Assembly (NCBI GenBank): GCA_002890585.1
Contig: MIQB01000108.1
Span: 1-6,299, forward strand
Direction: 5' to 3'
Length of the DNA: 6,299 nucleotides
DNA from: Tannerella sp. oral taxon 808
Lineage (GTDB): Bacteria > Bacteroidota > Bacteroidia > Bacteroidales > Tannerellaceae
Under the pieces are notes generated by a model. The model was not told the DNA's origin. It saw only the letters and a list, made by a program, of their open reading frames with translations, and did no database searches. Shown here one piece after another: positions 1 through 6,182 of the stretch. Position 1 is the first letter of the stretch. Every line of letters starts with the position of its first letter. Position numbers and translations under genes: made by a program.

Positions 1-1251
1 CCGAAGTGGATCAAGAAGGACCCGAAGCTCGAGGCCTTCAAGCGGCAACTGCCCGCGCTGTTCGACCCGGAGAAGAACACGACCGGCCTGCTCGTCATCT
101 TCACCGAAGCCATCCCCACCGCCGTGGAGCTCGGGCATGTGGTGAAGGGAGCCGGGTACCGTCCGCTTGTCATCCGCTCGCAAAACCGCGAGGAAGAGCG
201 CGTCGTGATCCGCCGAAACTTCGACGCCAACTGCCCCGCCGCGGAACAACTGAGCGACTACGACGTACTCATCACCACCGACACCCTGGCCGAGGGCGTC
301 AACCTGCATCGCGCCCACGTGATCCTCAACTACGACACGCCCTGGAACGCCACCCGCCTGATGCAGCGCATCGGCCGCGTAAACCGTATCGGCTCGGAGG
401 CGCCGAACATCTACGTCTACAACTTCATGCCCAGCGACGAGGGCGACGAAAGGATCAAGTTGGTGCAGAAGGCGCACGTCAAGCTGCAATCCTTCCACAC
501 CCTCTTCGGTGAGGACAGCAAGATCTTCTCCAACGCCGAGGACGTGGTGCACTACACACTACTCCCCACCCCCGATCAGATAGAGGAGGAGGTGGGTGAT
601 GCCCCCTACTTGAAATACGTCAAGGAGCTGCGTGCCTACGTCAAGGCGCACCGCCCACGCTATCGCCGGATAGAAGAAGCCAACGCGCCCGGTGACTGGC
701 TGATGGTGCAGACCGCCGACATGGGCACGGCTTACTTCTTAGTCGGGACGCAGCCCGCCAACGCTATGATCGTCTGCTTCGATCCGAAAAGCACGCCCAA
801 GGTGGTCTCGCCGATAGATGTCCTCGAGGAGCTACGCGCCGACGAAGCGGCCTGCGCCATTGATCCTTCTATGAACAGTGAAATGTGGGGGAGGCTGGAG
901 GCGCTGGAAAAGGAGGCGCTTCAGGCCTACAAGAATCACGTCTACGACAAGTCCTCAACGCGAGCGAACGACGCCCAGACCAAAGCGCGGGAAATCATAG
1001 ACGAGCTATACGACATGCCTGACCTTTCCGCGGCGGCTAAGCAGATCTTGAAGCACGCCAACAAACAAGTGCGTGGTGGCAACGTAGACGTGATTAATCG
1101 GATTCTTGAGATCGATAGGAAGCAGCACGCACAGCAGCAACTGCTCTTCTCTTTAGACGACCTCATCGAGCAAACACTGGGCGGGCTGGCCAAGGACGTG
1201 CCGGCCGCCCCTAAGGGCAATCCACGAATCTTTTTAGGAACCATCAAATAG
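1..1251 (+). CDS. SNF2-type helicase of a restriction/defence system, C-terminal part (5' end outside window)
   Basis: The frame is open from base 1 to a TAG stop at 1249-1251, giving 416 visible residues with the N-terminus missing. This part is the second RecA-like domain of a superfamily 2 ATPase. A beta-strand with LLVIFTE lies at about residues 30-36, motif V (TTDTLAEGVNL) at 92-102, and motif VI (QRIGRVNRIG) with its arginine fingers at 122-131. The form of motif VI fits SNF2-like enzymes that couple ATP hydrolysis to movement on duplex DNA. About 285 further residues, charged and probably helical towards the end, follow the helicase core and have no motif I recognise. The next gene starts 18 bp downstream on the same strand, so the two are very likely one operon. 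Helicases beside Eco57I-like methyltransferases occur in restriction and DISARM-like systems. Motifs I-III and any nuclease domain would lie upstream and cannot be seen. Helicase identity is firm; the system type is inferred. Confidence 0.85.
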   Translation, partial: PKWIKKDPKLEAFKRQLPALFDPEKNTTGLLVIFTEAIPTAVELGHVVKGAGYRPLVIRSQNREEERVVIRRNFDANCPAAEQLSDYDVLITTDTLAEGVNLHRAHVILNYDTPWNATRLMQRIGRVNRIGSEAPNIYVYNFMPSDEGDERIKLVQKAHVKLQSFHTLFGEDSKIFSNAEDVVHYTLLPTPDQIEEEVGDAPYLKYVKELRAYVKAHRPRYRRIEEANAPGDWLMVQTADMGTAYFLVGTQPANAMIVCFDPKSTPKVVSPIDVLEELRADEAACAIDPSMNSEMWGRLEALEKEALQAYKNHVYDKSSTRANDAQTKAREIIDELYDMPDLSAAAKQILKHANKQVRGGNVDVINRILEIDRKQHAQQQLLFSLDDLIEQTLGGLAKDVPAAPKGNPRIFLGTIK

Positions 1252-1269
1252 CAAACACAGATATACATT

Positions 1270-4200
1270 ATGTGCACAGAGACACTGAGATCCTTCTTGG
1301 AGAAGGAATATCCAGGCATAGATGCCTTCCTCGAACAGGTCATCTATCGCATCTTCGATCAAACAGAGTTTGAAACGATCGGCAAGGATGATTATGCGCA
1401 AAAAGCGAACTACAGCAAGCTGGCCGAAGCAACCGGCATACGCAACATGGTGTTGAAAGGCGAGGTCTATGCCGGCACAACGCCTTTGCAGGTCTTTGAC
1501 ATCACCGTCGGCGATCACGTGAAGATGGCGCGTAACCGCGTCGCCTTGCAGCTACTTACCCGCCGCATTATGGAGCATCGATCGGCCGCCTTTATGCTCT
1601 TCCACTACGAAGAGGCCCACGCTGCCAGTCGCGAGTGGCGCTTCTCTTTCTGCTACAAAAGTTCGGACAGTGGAGCCACGACGGATCCCAAACGCTTCAC
1701 CTTCCTGTTCGGGCCCGGACACTCCTGTCGCACGGCTGCGGAGAACTTTCAAAAGCTATTCGATAAGCAAGGCAAAGAGGTGACTATCGCTGACCTCCAA
1801 GCCGCCTTCTCCGTGGAGGCGCTCTCGAAGGAGTTCTTCGATAAGTACCGCGAGCACTACGCCCAGTTTGTGCTCCACGCCACCGGAAAGCGCTACGTCA
1901 AGCAGGCCAATAAGTGGGAGGAACGCACGGAGCACGCGCCCGACGAAGCCATCATGCAGGCTTTCGACGGCGACGAGAAGCGCGTACGCGACTACGTCAA
2001 GAAGCTGCTCGGGCGCATCGTCTTCCTCCACTTCTTGCAGAAGAAAGGCTGGATGGGCGTGCCCGATGGTGGCCGCTGGGGCGAGGGCAAGTTCCGATTC
2101 ATGTACAACCTCTTCGACCGTGCGTCCGAGACACAGCGGGCCGACTTCGTTCACGAGGTACTCGAATACCTCTTCTTCCACGCGCTCAATACCGACCGCA
2201 AGGCCGACAATGACCGCTACGACACGCGTGTCTTCCGAGAGAAAATGCGCGTGCCCTACCTCAACGGCGGACTCTTTGAGGAGGACGATGCCGACAAATG
2301 CTTCAAGGCCTGCACCGACGCCCGCTTCCCCGCCGAGCTATTCGAAAAACTCTTCGCCTTCTTCGAACAGTACAACTTCACCATCGACGAGAACGACCCT
2401 GACGACGCGCAGGTGGGCGTAGACCCGGAAATGCTCGGCCGCATCTTCGAGAGCCTCTTAGAGGACAACAAGGAGAAGGGCGCCTTCTATACCCCCAAGG
2501 AGATCGTGCAATACATGTGCCGCCGCTCCCTCACGGCCTATCTGCAGGCCGACATCCCGGACGAATGCATGCGAAAAGCGATCGACGAATTTGTCCGCAC
2601 GAAGGACTACGACTGTCTCCGTCTCCGCCTGCCGCACTCCCGCCGCAAGCAAGTTGCCGAACGCCTCCGTACGGTCAAGATCTGCGACCCGGCCATCGGT
2701 TCTGGTGCCTTCCCCATGGGGCTCTTGCGCGAGCTCTACCTCTGCCGCATCGCCCTCGAAGACGAGGTGAAGGAAGGCCGATCCAAATCGCACGCTGAGA
2801 TCAAGAAGGAGATCCTACAGCAGAACATCTACGGCGTGGATCTCGATCGCGGCGCGGTGGACATTGCCCGTCTGCGCTTTTGGCTCTCGCTCGTAGTCGA
2901 CGAGGAGGAGCCCCAACCGCTGCCTAACCTCGACTACAAAATCATGCAGGGTAACTCGCTCCTTGAACGCTACAAGGATGTCGACCTCAGCACGCTGGCC
3001 TCGCAGAAGACGGACGGCCGCCTCATCTTTATTGACGACGAGAACGACGCCTCGCATTTGAGCCTTTACCACCTCCTCGTCGCGTACTACGGCGAGGACA
3101 ACCACGACAAGAAGCAGTCGCTCCGAGCGCGCATCCAGCAGAACATCGAGGAGCAGCTCAAAGCCCAACGATACGAAGTCGATCTCTCCGATGTCAACGT
3201 CTTTGCCAATTCCAACTTCTTCCTTTGGCATACGTGGTTTAGCGAGGTCTTTGCCGATGGCGGCTTCGACATCGTGATCGGAAATCCGCCGTACATCAGT
3301 CTGCAAAATGAGGGTGGGAGTGTCGGCAAGCCTTATGAAAAGGCGGGCTTCTCCTCTTTTGATCGTAGGGGCGACATCTATTGCCTGTTCTATGAAAAGG
3401 GAATGCAGCTGCTTTCTCCGGGCGGAACGCTCTGCTTGATCACCTCCAATAAATGGATGCGCGCCGCGTATGGCGAAAAGCTGCGAGGATTTTTGGCCAA
3501 GCAAACCAACCCCCATCTCTTGATCGACTTCTCCGGGAACAAGATCTTCGAGAACGCCACAGTGGATGTCAATATCCTGTTGCTCGAAAAGGCGGCAAAC
3601 GCTGGGCAGACGGAGTCTGTGACGCTGGGGAAAGACTTCCGGTTAAGCGCCGAGAATTTGAGCCTTTATATGCGACAACACGCCACGCGCATGGACTTCA
3701 CCACCTCGGAAAGCTGGGTGACCCTCTCGCCTATCGAGGAAAGCATCCGCCGTAAGATTGAAGCCGTAGGCACGCCACTAAAGGATTGGGATATCAGCAT
3801 CTATCGCGGAGTCCTTACAGGCTACAACAAGGCTTTCATTATTGACACCGCAAGGCGAAAAGAGATCCTTGCTAACTGCCAAACCGAGGACGAACGTCAG
3901 CGCACTGAAGCTGTAATACGACCGATTTTACGCGGTAAAGACATCAGACGGTACGGCTATGACTGGGCAGGGCTGTGGCTAATCTATATTCCTTGGCATT
4001 TCCCTCTTCAATTCGATGAGACGATCCAAGGCGCATCAGAAAAGGCTGAAGCAGCATTCATGGAGCAGTACCCTTCGGTATATGCTCATATGCTTCAGCA
4101 CAAAGAGCCCTTGTCGAAGCGCAATAAAAACGAGACGGGGATCCGGTATGAATGGTATGCCATGCAGCGATGGGGAGCTAACTATTGGAAGGATTTTGAG

Positions 4201-4593
4201 AAGCCAAAGATCATGTATCCCAACATGACCAAGTATCTGCCATTTTACTACGATGAGAAGGAGTTTTATCAAAACGACAAGACCTTCATGATTACTGGTA
4301 AAAACCTGGCTTTTCTGACAGCGTTCTTCAATTCATCCCTTTTCAAGTTTTGTTTTCGAGATTCCTTTCCCGAATTGCAGGGAGGCACCCGTGAGCTTCG
4401 TAAGATCTTCTTCGATAAGATCTCCGTCTTGCAAGTGGATGATGAAACGAATGTGCGATTTGTCGCGCTGGTAGAAGACATCCAAGCGGCCTATACGACT
4501 CAAAAAGCGAAAGCCATAGATGCTTTGCTTTTTGAGCTGTATGGCCTATCCGAAGAAGACAAAGAGGTCATTGGCTTTGTCGAAATCGAGTAA
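1270..4593 (+). CDS. Eco57I/PglX-like adenine-specific DNA methyltransferase with switchable target-recognition region
   Basis: This 1107-aa protein should transfer a methyl group from S-adenosylmethionine to N6 of adenine in a specific DNA sequence. Motif X (GAFYTP) lies at 404-409, motif I (DPAIGSGAF) at 473-481, a strand with YGVDLD at 521-526, and the catalytic motif IV NPPY at 672-675. The order X-I-IV and a C-terminal recognition domain fit gamma-class enzymes such as Eco57I, type IIG proteins and PglX. The first 400 residues are mostly helical by eye and show no clear PD-(D/E)XK nuclease motif, so it may be modification-only. From residue 797 on, the sequence is duplicated in inverse orientation downstream. 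Residues 845-864 (around TGYNKAFII) and 982-1107 differ between the copies; the rest is shared. The ATG at 1270 is the first in frame after the helicase stop; there is no clear Shine-Dalgarno site, as is usual in Bacteroidota. Co-transcription with the helicase is likely. The exact system type is uncertain. Confidence 0.9.
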   Translation: MCTETLRSFLEKEYPGIDAFLEQVIYRIFDQTEFETIGKDDYAQKANYSKLAEATGIRNMVLKGEVYAGTTPLQVFDITVGDHVKMARNRVALQLLTRRIMEHRSAAFMLFHYEEAHAASREWRFSFCYKSSDSGATTDPKRFTFLFGPGHSCRTAAENFQKLFDKQGKEVTIADLQAAFSVEALSKEFFDKYREHYAQFVLHATGKRYVKQANKWEERTEHAPDEAIMQAFDGDEKRVRDYVKKLLGRIVFLHFLQKKGWMGVPDGGRWGEGKFRFMYNLFDRASETQRADFVHEVLEYLFFHALNTDRKADNDRYDTRVFREKMRVPYLNGGLFEEDDADKCFKACTDARFPAELFEKLFAFFEQYNFTIDENDPDDAQVGVDPEMLGRIFESLLEDNKEKGAFYTPKEIVQYMCRRSLTAYLQADIPDECMRKAIDEFVRTKDYDCLRLRLPHSRRKQVAERLRTVKICDPAIGSGAFPMGLLRELYLCRIALEDEVKEGRSKSHAEIKKEILQQNIYGVDLDRGAVDIARLRFWLSLVVDEEEPQPLPNLDYKIMQGNSLLERYKDVDLSTLASQKTDGRLIFIDDENDASHLSLYHLLVAYYGEDNHDKKQSLRARIQQNIEEQLKAQRYEVDLSDVNVFANSNFFLWHTWFSEVFADGGFDIVIGNPPYISLQNEGGSVGKPYEKAGFSSFDRRGDIYCLFYEKGMQLLSPGGTLCLITSNKWMRAAYGEKLRGFLAKQTNPHLLIDFSGNKIFENATVDVNILLLEKAANAGQTESVTLGKDFRLSAENLSLYMRQHATRMDFTTSESWVTLSPIEESIRRKIEAVGTPLKDWDISIYRGVLTGYNKAFIIDTARRKEILANCQTEDERQRTEAVIRPILRGKDIRRYGYDWAGLWLIYIPWHFPLQFDETIQGASEKAEAAFMEQYPSVYAHMLQHKEPLSKRNKNETGIRYEWYAMQRWGANYWKDFEKPKIMYPNMTKYLPFYYDEKEFYQNDKTFMITGKNLAFLTAFFNSSLFKFCFRDSFPELQGGTRELRKIFFDKISVLQVDDETNVRFVALVEDIQAAYTTQKAKAIDALLFELYGLSEEDKEVIGFVEIE
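3659..4211 (+). repeat. Left arm of 553-bp inverted repeat (inside the methyltransferase gene)
   Basis: It pairs without gaps with the reverse complement of 4953-5505; paired positions always sum to 9164. The arm has three parts. Positions 3659-3801 differ at 9 sites, with perfect runs at 3659-3695, 3748-3776 and 3778-3801. Positions 3802-3861 differ at 25 of 60 sites. Positions 3862-4211 are identical for 350 bp. Identity stops abruptly at both ends. The arm encodes residues 797-981 of the methyltransferase. Such long identity, including silent sites, implies recent exchange between the arms or ongoing recombination. Confidence 0.97.
3889..3898 (+). promoter_or_regulatory. Candidate invertase crossover site, left copy
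   Basis: GACGAACGTC is a palindrome of 4-base halves around a non-palindromic AA, the layout expected for a serine recombinase site, where the central two bases set the orientation. It sits 27 bp inside the perfect 350-bp repeat. My memory of the Mpi sites of Bacteroides fragilis is of a core close to ACGTTCGT, which this matches on the other strand. It also encodes part of a conserved protein stretch (EDER), so chance is possible. Confidence 0.45.
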
Positions 4594-4952
4594 TGAAATT
4601 GCTTATATAGAGCTGTTCCTCCTCATTTAAATCAAAGAGCCTGAAGATCTCCCTGTTTATCTCTTTTTGAACTGATTCCGAGTATTCTTTACGCTGAACT
4701 TCAAGCAAAAACTCAAACCTTGGGTTATTTGAGATCGGTATTCTAAGAGGTTCTACAGCTTGTACACTGATAAGTAAATCACCTGTACCTGTGCGAGGAG
4801 CATCTTTAAGCATGTAAAGCCCCATGTCAGAATTGAGCATGCAGCATAAAAAGGCAAGGTCGCTGCCAGTCGCGAAGCATGTGCTGTCAAGAGCCAAAGA
4901 TCCTGCGTCGTCGTATGAAAAGCGGAGTATTGATCCTACCCTCTTCCATACA
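4212..4952. other. Predicted invertible segment carrying two alternative methyltransferase tails
   Basis: These 741 bp lie between the perfect inner arms. They hold tail A (126 aa, 4212-4593, +, currently joined to the catalytic domain) and tail B (127 aa, 4568-4952, -, currently in the reserve cassette), convergent and overlapping by 26 bases. Inversion would give a 1108-aa methyltransferase with tail B and a 311-aa cassette with tail A, both in frame. The segment is visibly richer in A and T than the catalytic part of the gene, as expected for recognition modules obtained by exchange. Inversion itself is inferred from the geometry. Confidence 0.85.
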
Positions 4953-5506
4953 ATCTTTGGCTTCTCAAAATCCTTCCAATAGTTAGCTCCCCATCGCTGC
5001 ATGGCATACCATTCATACCGGATCCCCGTCTCGTTTTTATTGCGCTTCGACAAGGGCTCTTTGTGCTGAAGCATATGAGCATATACCGAAGGGTACTGCT
5101 CCATGAATGCTGCTTCAGCCTTTTCTGATGCGCCTTGGATCGTCTCATCGAATTGAAGAGGGAAATGCCAAGGAATATAGATTAGCCACAGCCCTGCCCA
5201 GTCATAGCCGTACCGTCTGATGTCTTTACCGCGTAAAATCGGTCGTATTACAGCTTCAGTGCGCTGACGTTCGTCCTCGGTTTGGCAGTTAGCAAGGATC
5301 TCATCGCGCTTTGCAGTGCTGATAATAAAGGCATCATTATAGCCAGTCTTGATGCCATAGTTGATGCTGATATCCCAATCCTTTAGCGGCGTGCCTACGG
5401 CTTCAATCTTACGGCGAATACTTTCCTCAATAGGCGAGAGGATCACCCAGCTTTCAGAGGCGATGAAATCCATGCGCGTGGCGTGTTGTCGCATATAAAG
5501 GCTCAT
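4568..5506 (-). CDS. Reserve target-recognition cassette (alternative C-terminus of the methyltransferase)
   Basis: This 312-aa ORF matches residues 797-1107 of the methyltransferase in inverse orientation and has no catalytic motifs. Residues 1-48 are nearly identical to the expressed copy, 49-68 (around TGYNDAFII) diverge, 69-185 are identical, and 186-312 form a different tail. The tail begins VWKRVG and ends in TGA at 4568-4570. Both tails end in an acidic, helical segment (FDLNEEEQ here, LYGLSEED in the expressed copy), so this one looks intact and under selection. It is best read as stored specificity that becomes part of the methyltransferase after inversion; arm phase matches (both arms end at base 2 of an Ile codon), so the frame is kept. 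Its ATG overlaps the stop of the invertase gene by 4 bases, so it may also be translated as a free recognition peptide by coupling. Whether it is expressed on its own is unknown. Confidence 0.85.
   Translation of the reverse strand: MSLYMRQHATRMDFIASESWVILSPIEESIRRKIEAVGTPLKDWDISINYGIKTGYNDAFIISTAKRDEILANCQTEDERQRTEAVIRPILRGKDIRRYGYDWAGLWLIYIPWHFPLQFDETIQGASEKAEAAFMEQYPSVYAHMLQHKEPLSKRNKNETGIRYEWYAMQRWGANYWKDFEKPKIVWKRVGSILRFSYDDAGSLALDSTCFATGSDLAFLCCMLNSDMGLYMLKDAPRTGTGDLLISVQAVEPLRIPISNNPRFEFLLEVQRKEYSESVQKEINREIFRLFDLNEEEQLYISNFITRFRQSQ
4953..5505 (-). repeat. Right arm of 553-bp inverted repeat (inside the reserve cassette)
   Basis: This is the partner of 3659-4211. The perfect 350-bp part is 4953-5302, the divergent 60-bp block is 5303-5362, and the near-identical outer part is 5363-5505. 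The outer end reaches the ATGA where the invertase stop and the cassette start overlap; the A of the cassette ATG (5506) lies just outside the repeat. The cassette therefore keeps its start codon in either orientation of the switch. Confidence 0.97.
5266..5275 (-). promoter_or_regulatory. Candidate invertase crossover site, right copy
   Basis: This is GACGTTCGTC on the + strand, the inverted partner of 3889-3898. The central dinucleotide is AA in one copy and TT in the other, so recombination between them would invert rather than delete. By eye, the ACGTTCGT core occurs nowhere else in the window on either strand. Confidence 0.45.
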
Positions 5507-6126
5507 AAGTTTGCTTCCGGGAGAATCTGAGGATTTGCCTTGAGGAAACGGTTTAGCGTCCCCCGATCCACTTTGAGCAAAATCGCGATCTGCCGTTTGG
5601 AGACCTTCTCAGCGAGCAAGCCCCGGATCAGCTCACGCTTGGGATAGAGCTTATGCTTTTCCGGGGTTGTCTTGCGTCCCTTCGGCCTCCCGAGCACGAC
5701 GCCTTCGGCCTTTTTACGCGCCAGCGCCTCGCGGGTGCGTTGGCTGATCAGGTTGCGCTCTATCTCGGCCGAGAGACCGAAGGCAAATGCCAACACCTTG
5801 CTCTGTATGTCTTCGCCCAACCGATAGTTGTCCTTGATCGTCCACACACGGCATTCCTTCGTCATGCAGATGTTGAGGATCTCCATAATCATAAACAAGT
5901 TGCGCCCTAAGCGCGAGAGCTCGCTGCAGATGATGATGTCGTCCTTGCCTACGCGCCGAAGCAGTCGCCCTAAGCGCCGTTTGTCGTAGTTCTTCGTTCC
6001 GCTAATCGTCTCCTCGATCCAGTCGTCCACCGGCAACGCCTGCCGTTGGCAAAAGTTGTTGATCTCAAACCGCTGGTTCTCTACTGTCTGTTTGTCACTG
6101 CTGACTCTGATGTATCCGTAAATCAT
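5503..6126 (-). CDS. Serine site-specific recombinase, Mpi-like DNA invertase
   Basis: This 207-aa protein is a small serine recombinase that cuts and rejoins DNA through a covalent phosphoserine link. The resolvase fold starts at residue 1 with GYIRVSSDKQ, in which S9 is the expected nucleophile with R7 beside it. The second arginine cluster SRLGR is at 71-75, and the long dimer helix with AFGLSAEIERNLISQR runs about 112-130. A linker with GRPKG (146-150) leads to a helix-turn-helix at about 170-196 (VSKRQIAILL and DRGTLNRFL), typical of the Hin/Pin/Mpi group. From memory, the N-terminal half is strikingly like Bacteroides fragilis Mpi. I chose ATG 6126 because the family starts M-x-x-GYIRVS; the frame stays open further upstream through tandem repeats, but that part has no family match. 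The gene lies directly outside the right inverted arm, with its stop overlapping the cassette start, which points to control of this switch. A wider set of targets, as for Mpi, remains possible. Confidence 0.93.
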   Translation of the reverse strand: MIYGYIRVSSDKQTVENQRFEINNFCQRQALPVDDWIEETISGTKNYDKRRLGRLLRRVGKDDIIICSELSRLGRNLFMIMEILNICMTKECRVWTIKDNYRLGEDIQSKVLAFAFGLSAEIERNLISQRTREALARKKAEGVVLGRPKGRKTTPEKHKLYPKRELIRGLLAEKVSKRQIAILLKVDRGTLNRFLKANPQILPEANL

Positions 6127-6182
6127 TATGGGTATTTTATAAAAGTTCGATGCAGCATATATAGGCAGTATGATTTCCCCTT
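6127..6182 (-). other. AT-rich leader between tandem repeats and invertase start
   Basis: These 56 bases directly upstream of the invertase ATG are rich in A and T and have no purine-rich Shine-Dalgarno site. On the minus strand TATATATG (6163-6156) is one base off the Bacteroides -7 consensus TAnnTTTG, but no TTTG sits at the usual distance upstream. This is the likeliest place for an invertase promoter, though a precise one cannot be assigned. Confidence 0.3.

Noticed and set aside
6..512. Arginine- and histidine-rich plus-strand ORF of 168 aa
   Set aside because: It is an out-of-frame reading of the helicase domain, whose own frame contains motifs V and VI.
1756..2181. Minus-strand ORF of 141 aa
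   Set aside because: It is a mirror frame of the methyltransferase N-terminus, with a leucine- and glutamate-rich composition typical of antisense reading.
2815..3516. Minus-strand ORF of 233 aa
   Set aside because: It lies wholly opposite the methyltransferase motifs I-IV region, has no family features, and is explained by GC-rich antisense reading.
3659..5505. Type I HsdS specificity-gene shufflon
   Set aside because: The recognition region is continuous with a catalytic NPPY methyltransferase on one chain, and no separate HsdS with two half-repeats is present.
4568..5506. Decayed duplicate (plain pseudogene) of the methyltransferase
   Set aside because: The reading frame is intact to a proper C-terminal end, the arms are identical for 350 bp, and arm phases match, all of which fit a maintained cassette better than decay.
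6156..6163. Bacteroides-type promoter for the invertase
   Set aside because: TATATATG on the minus strand is one base off the -7 consensus, but the nearest TTTG is about 28 bases upstream instead of roughly 19-21, so it is too weak to list as a promoter.
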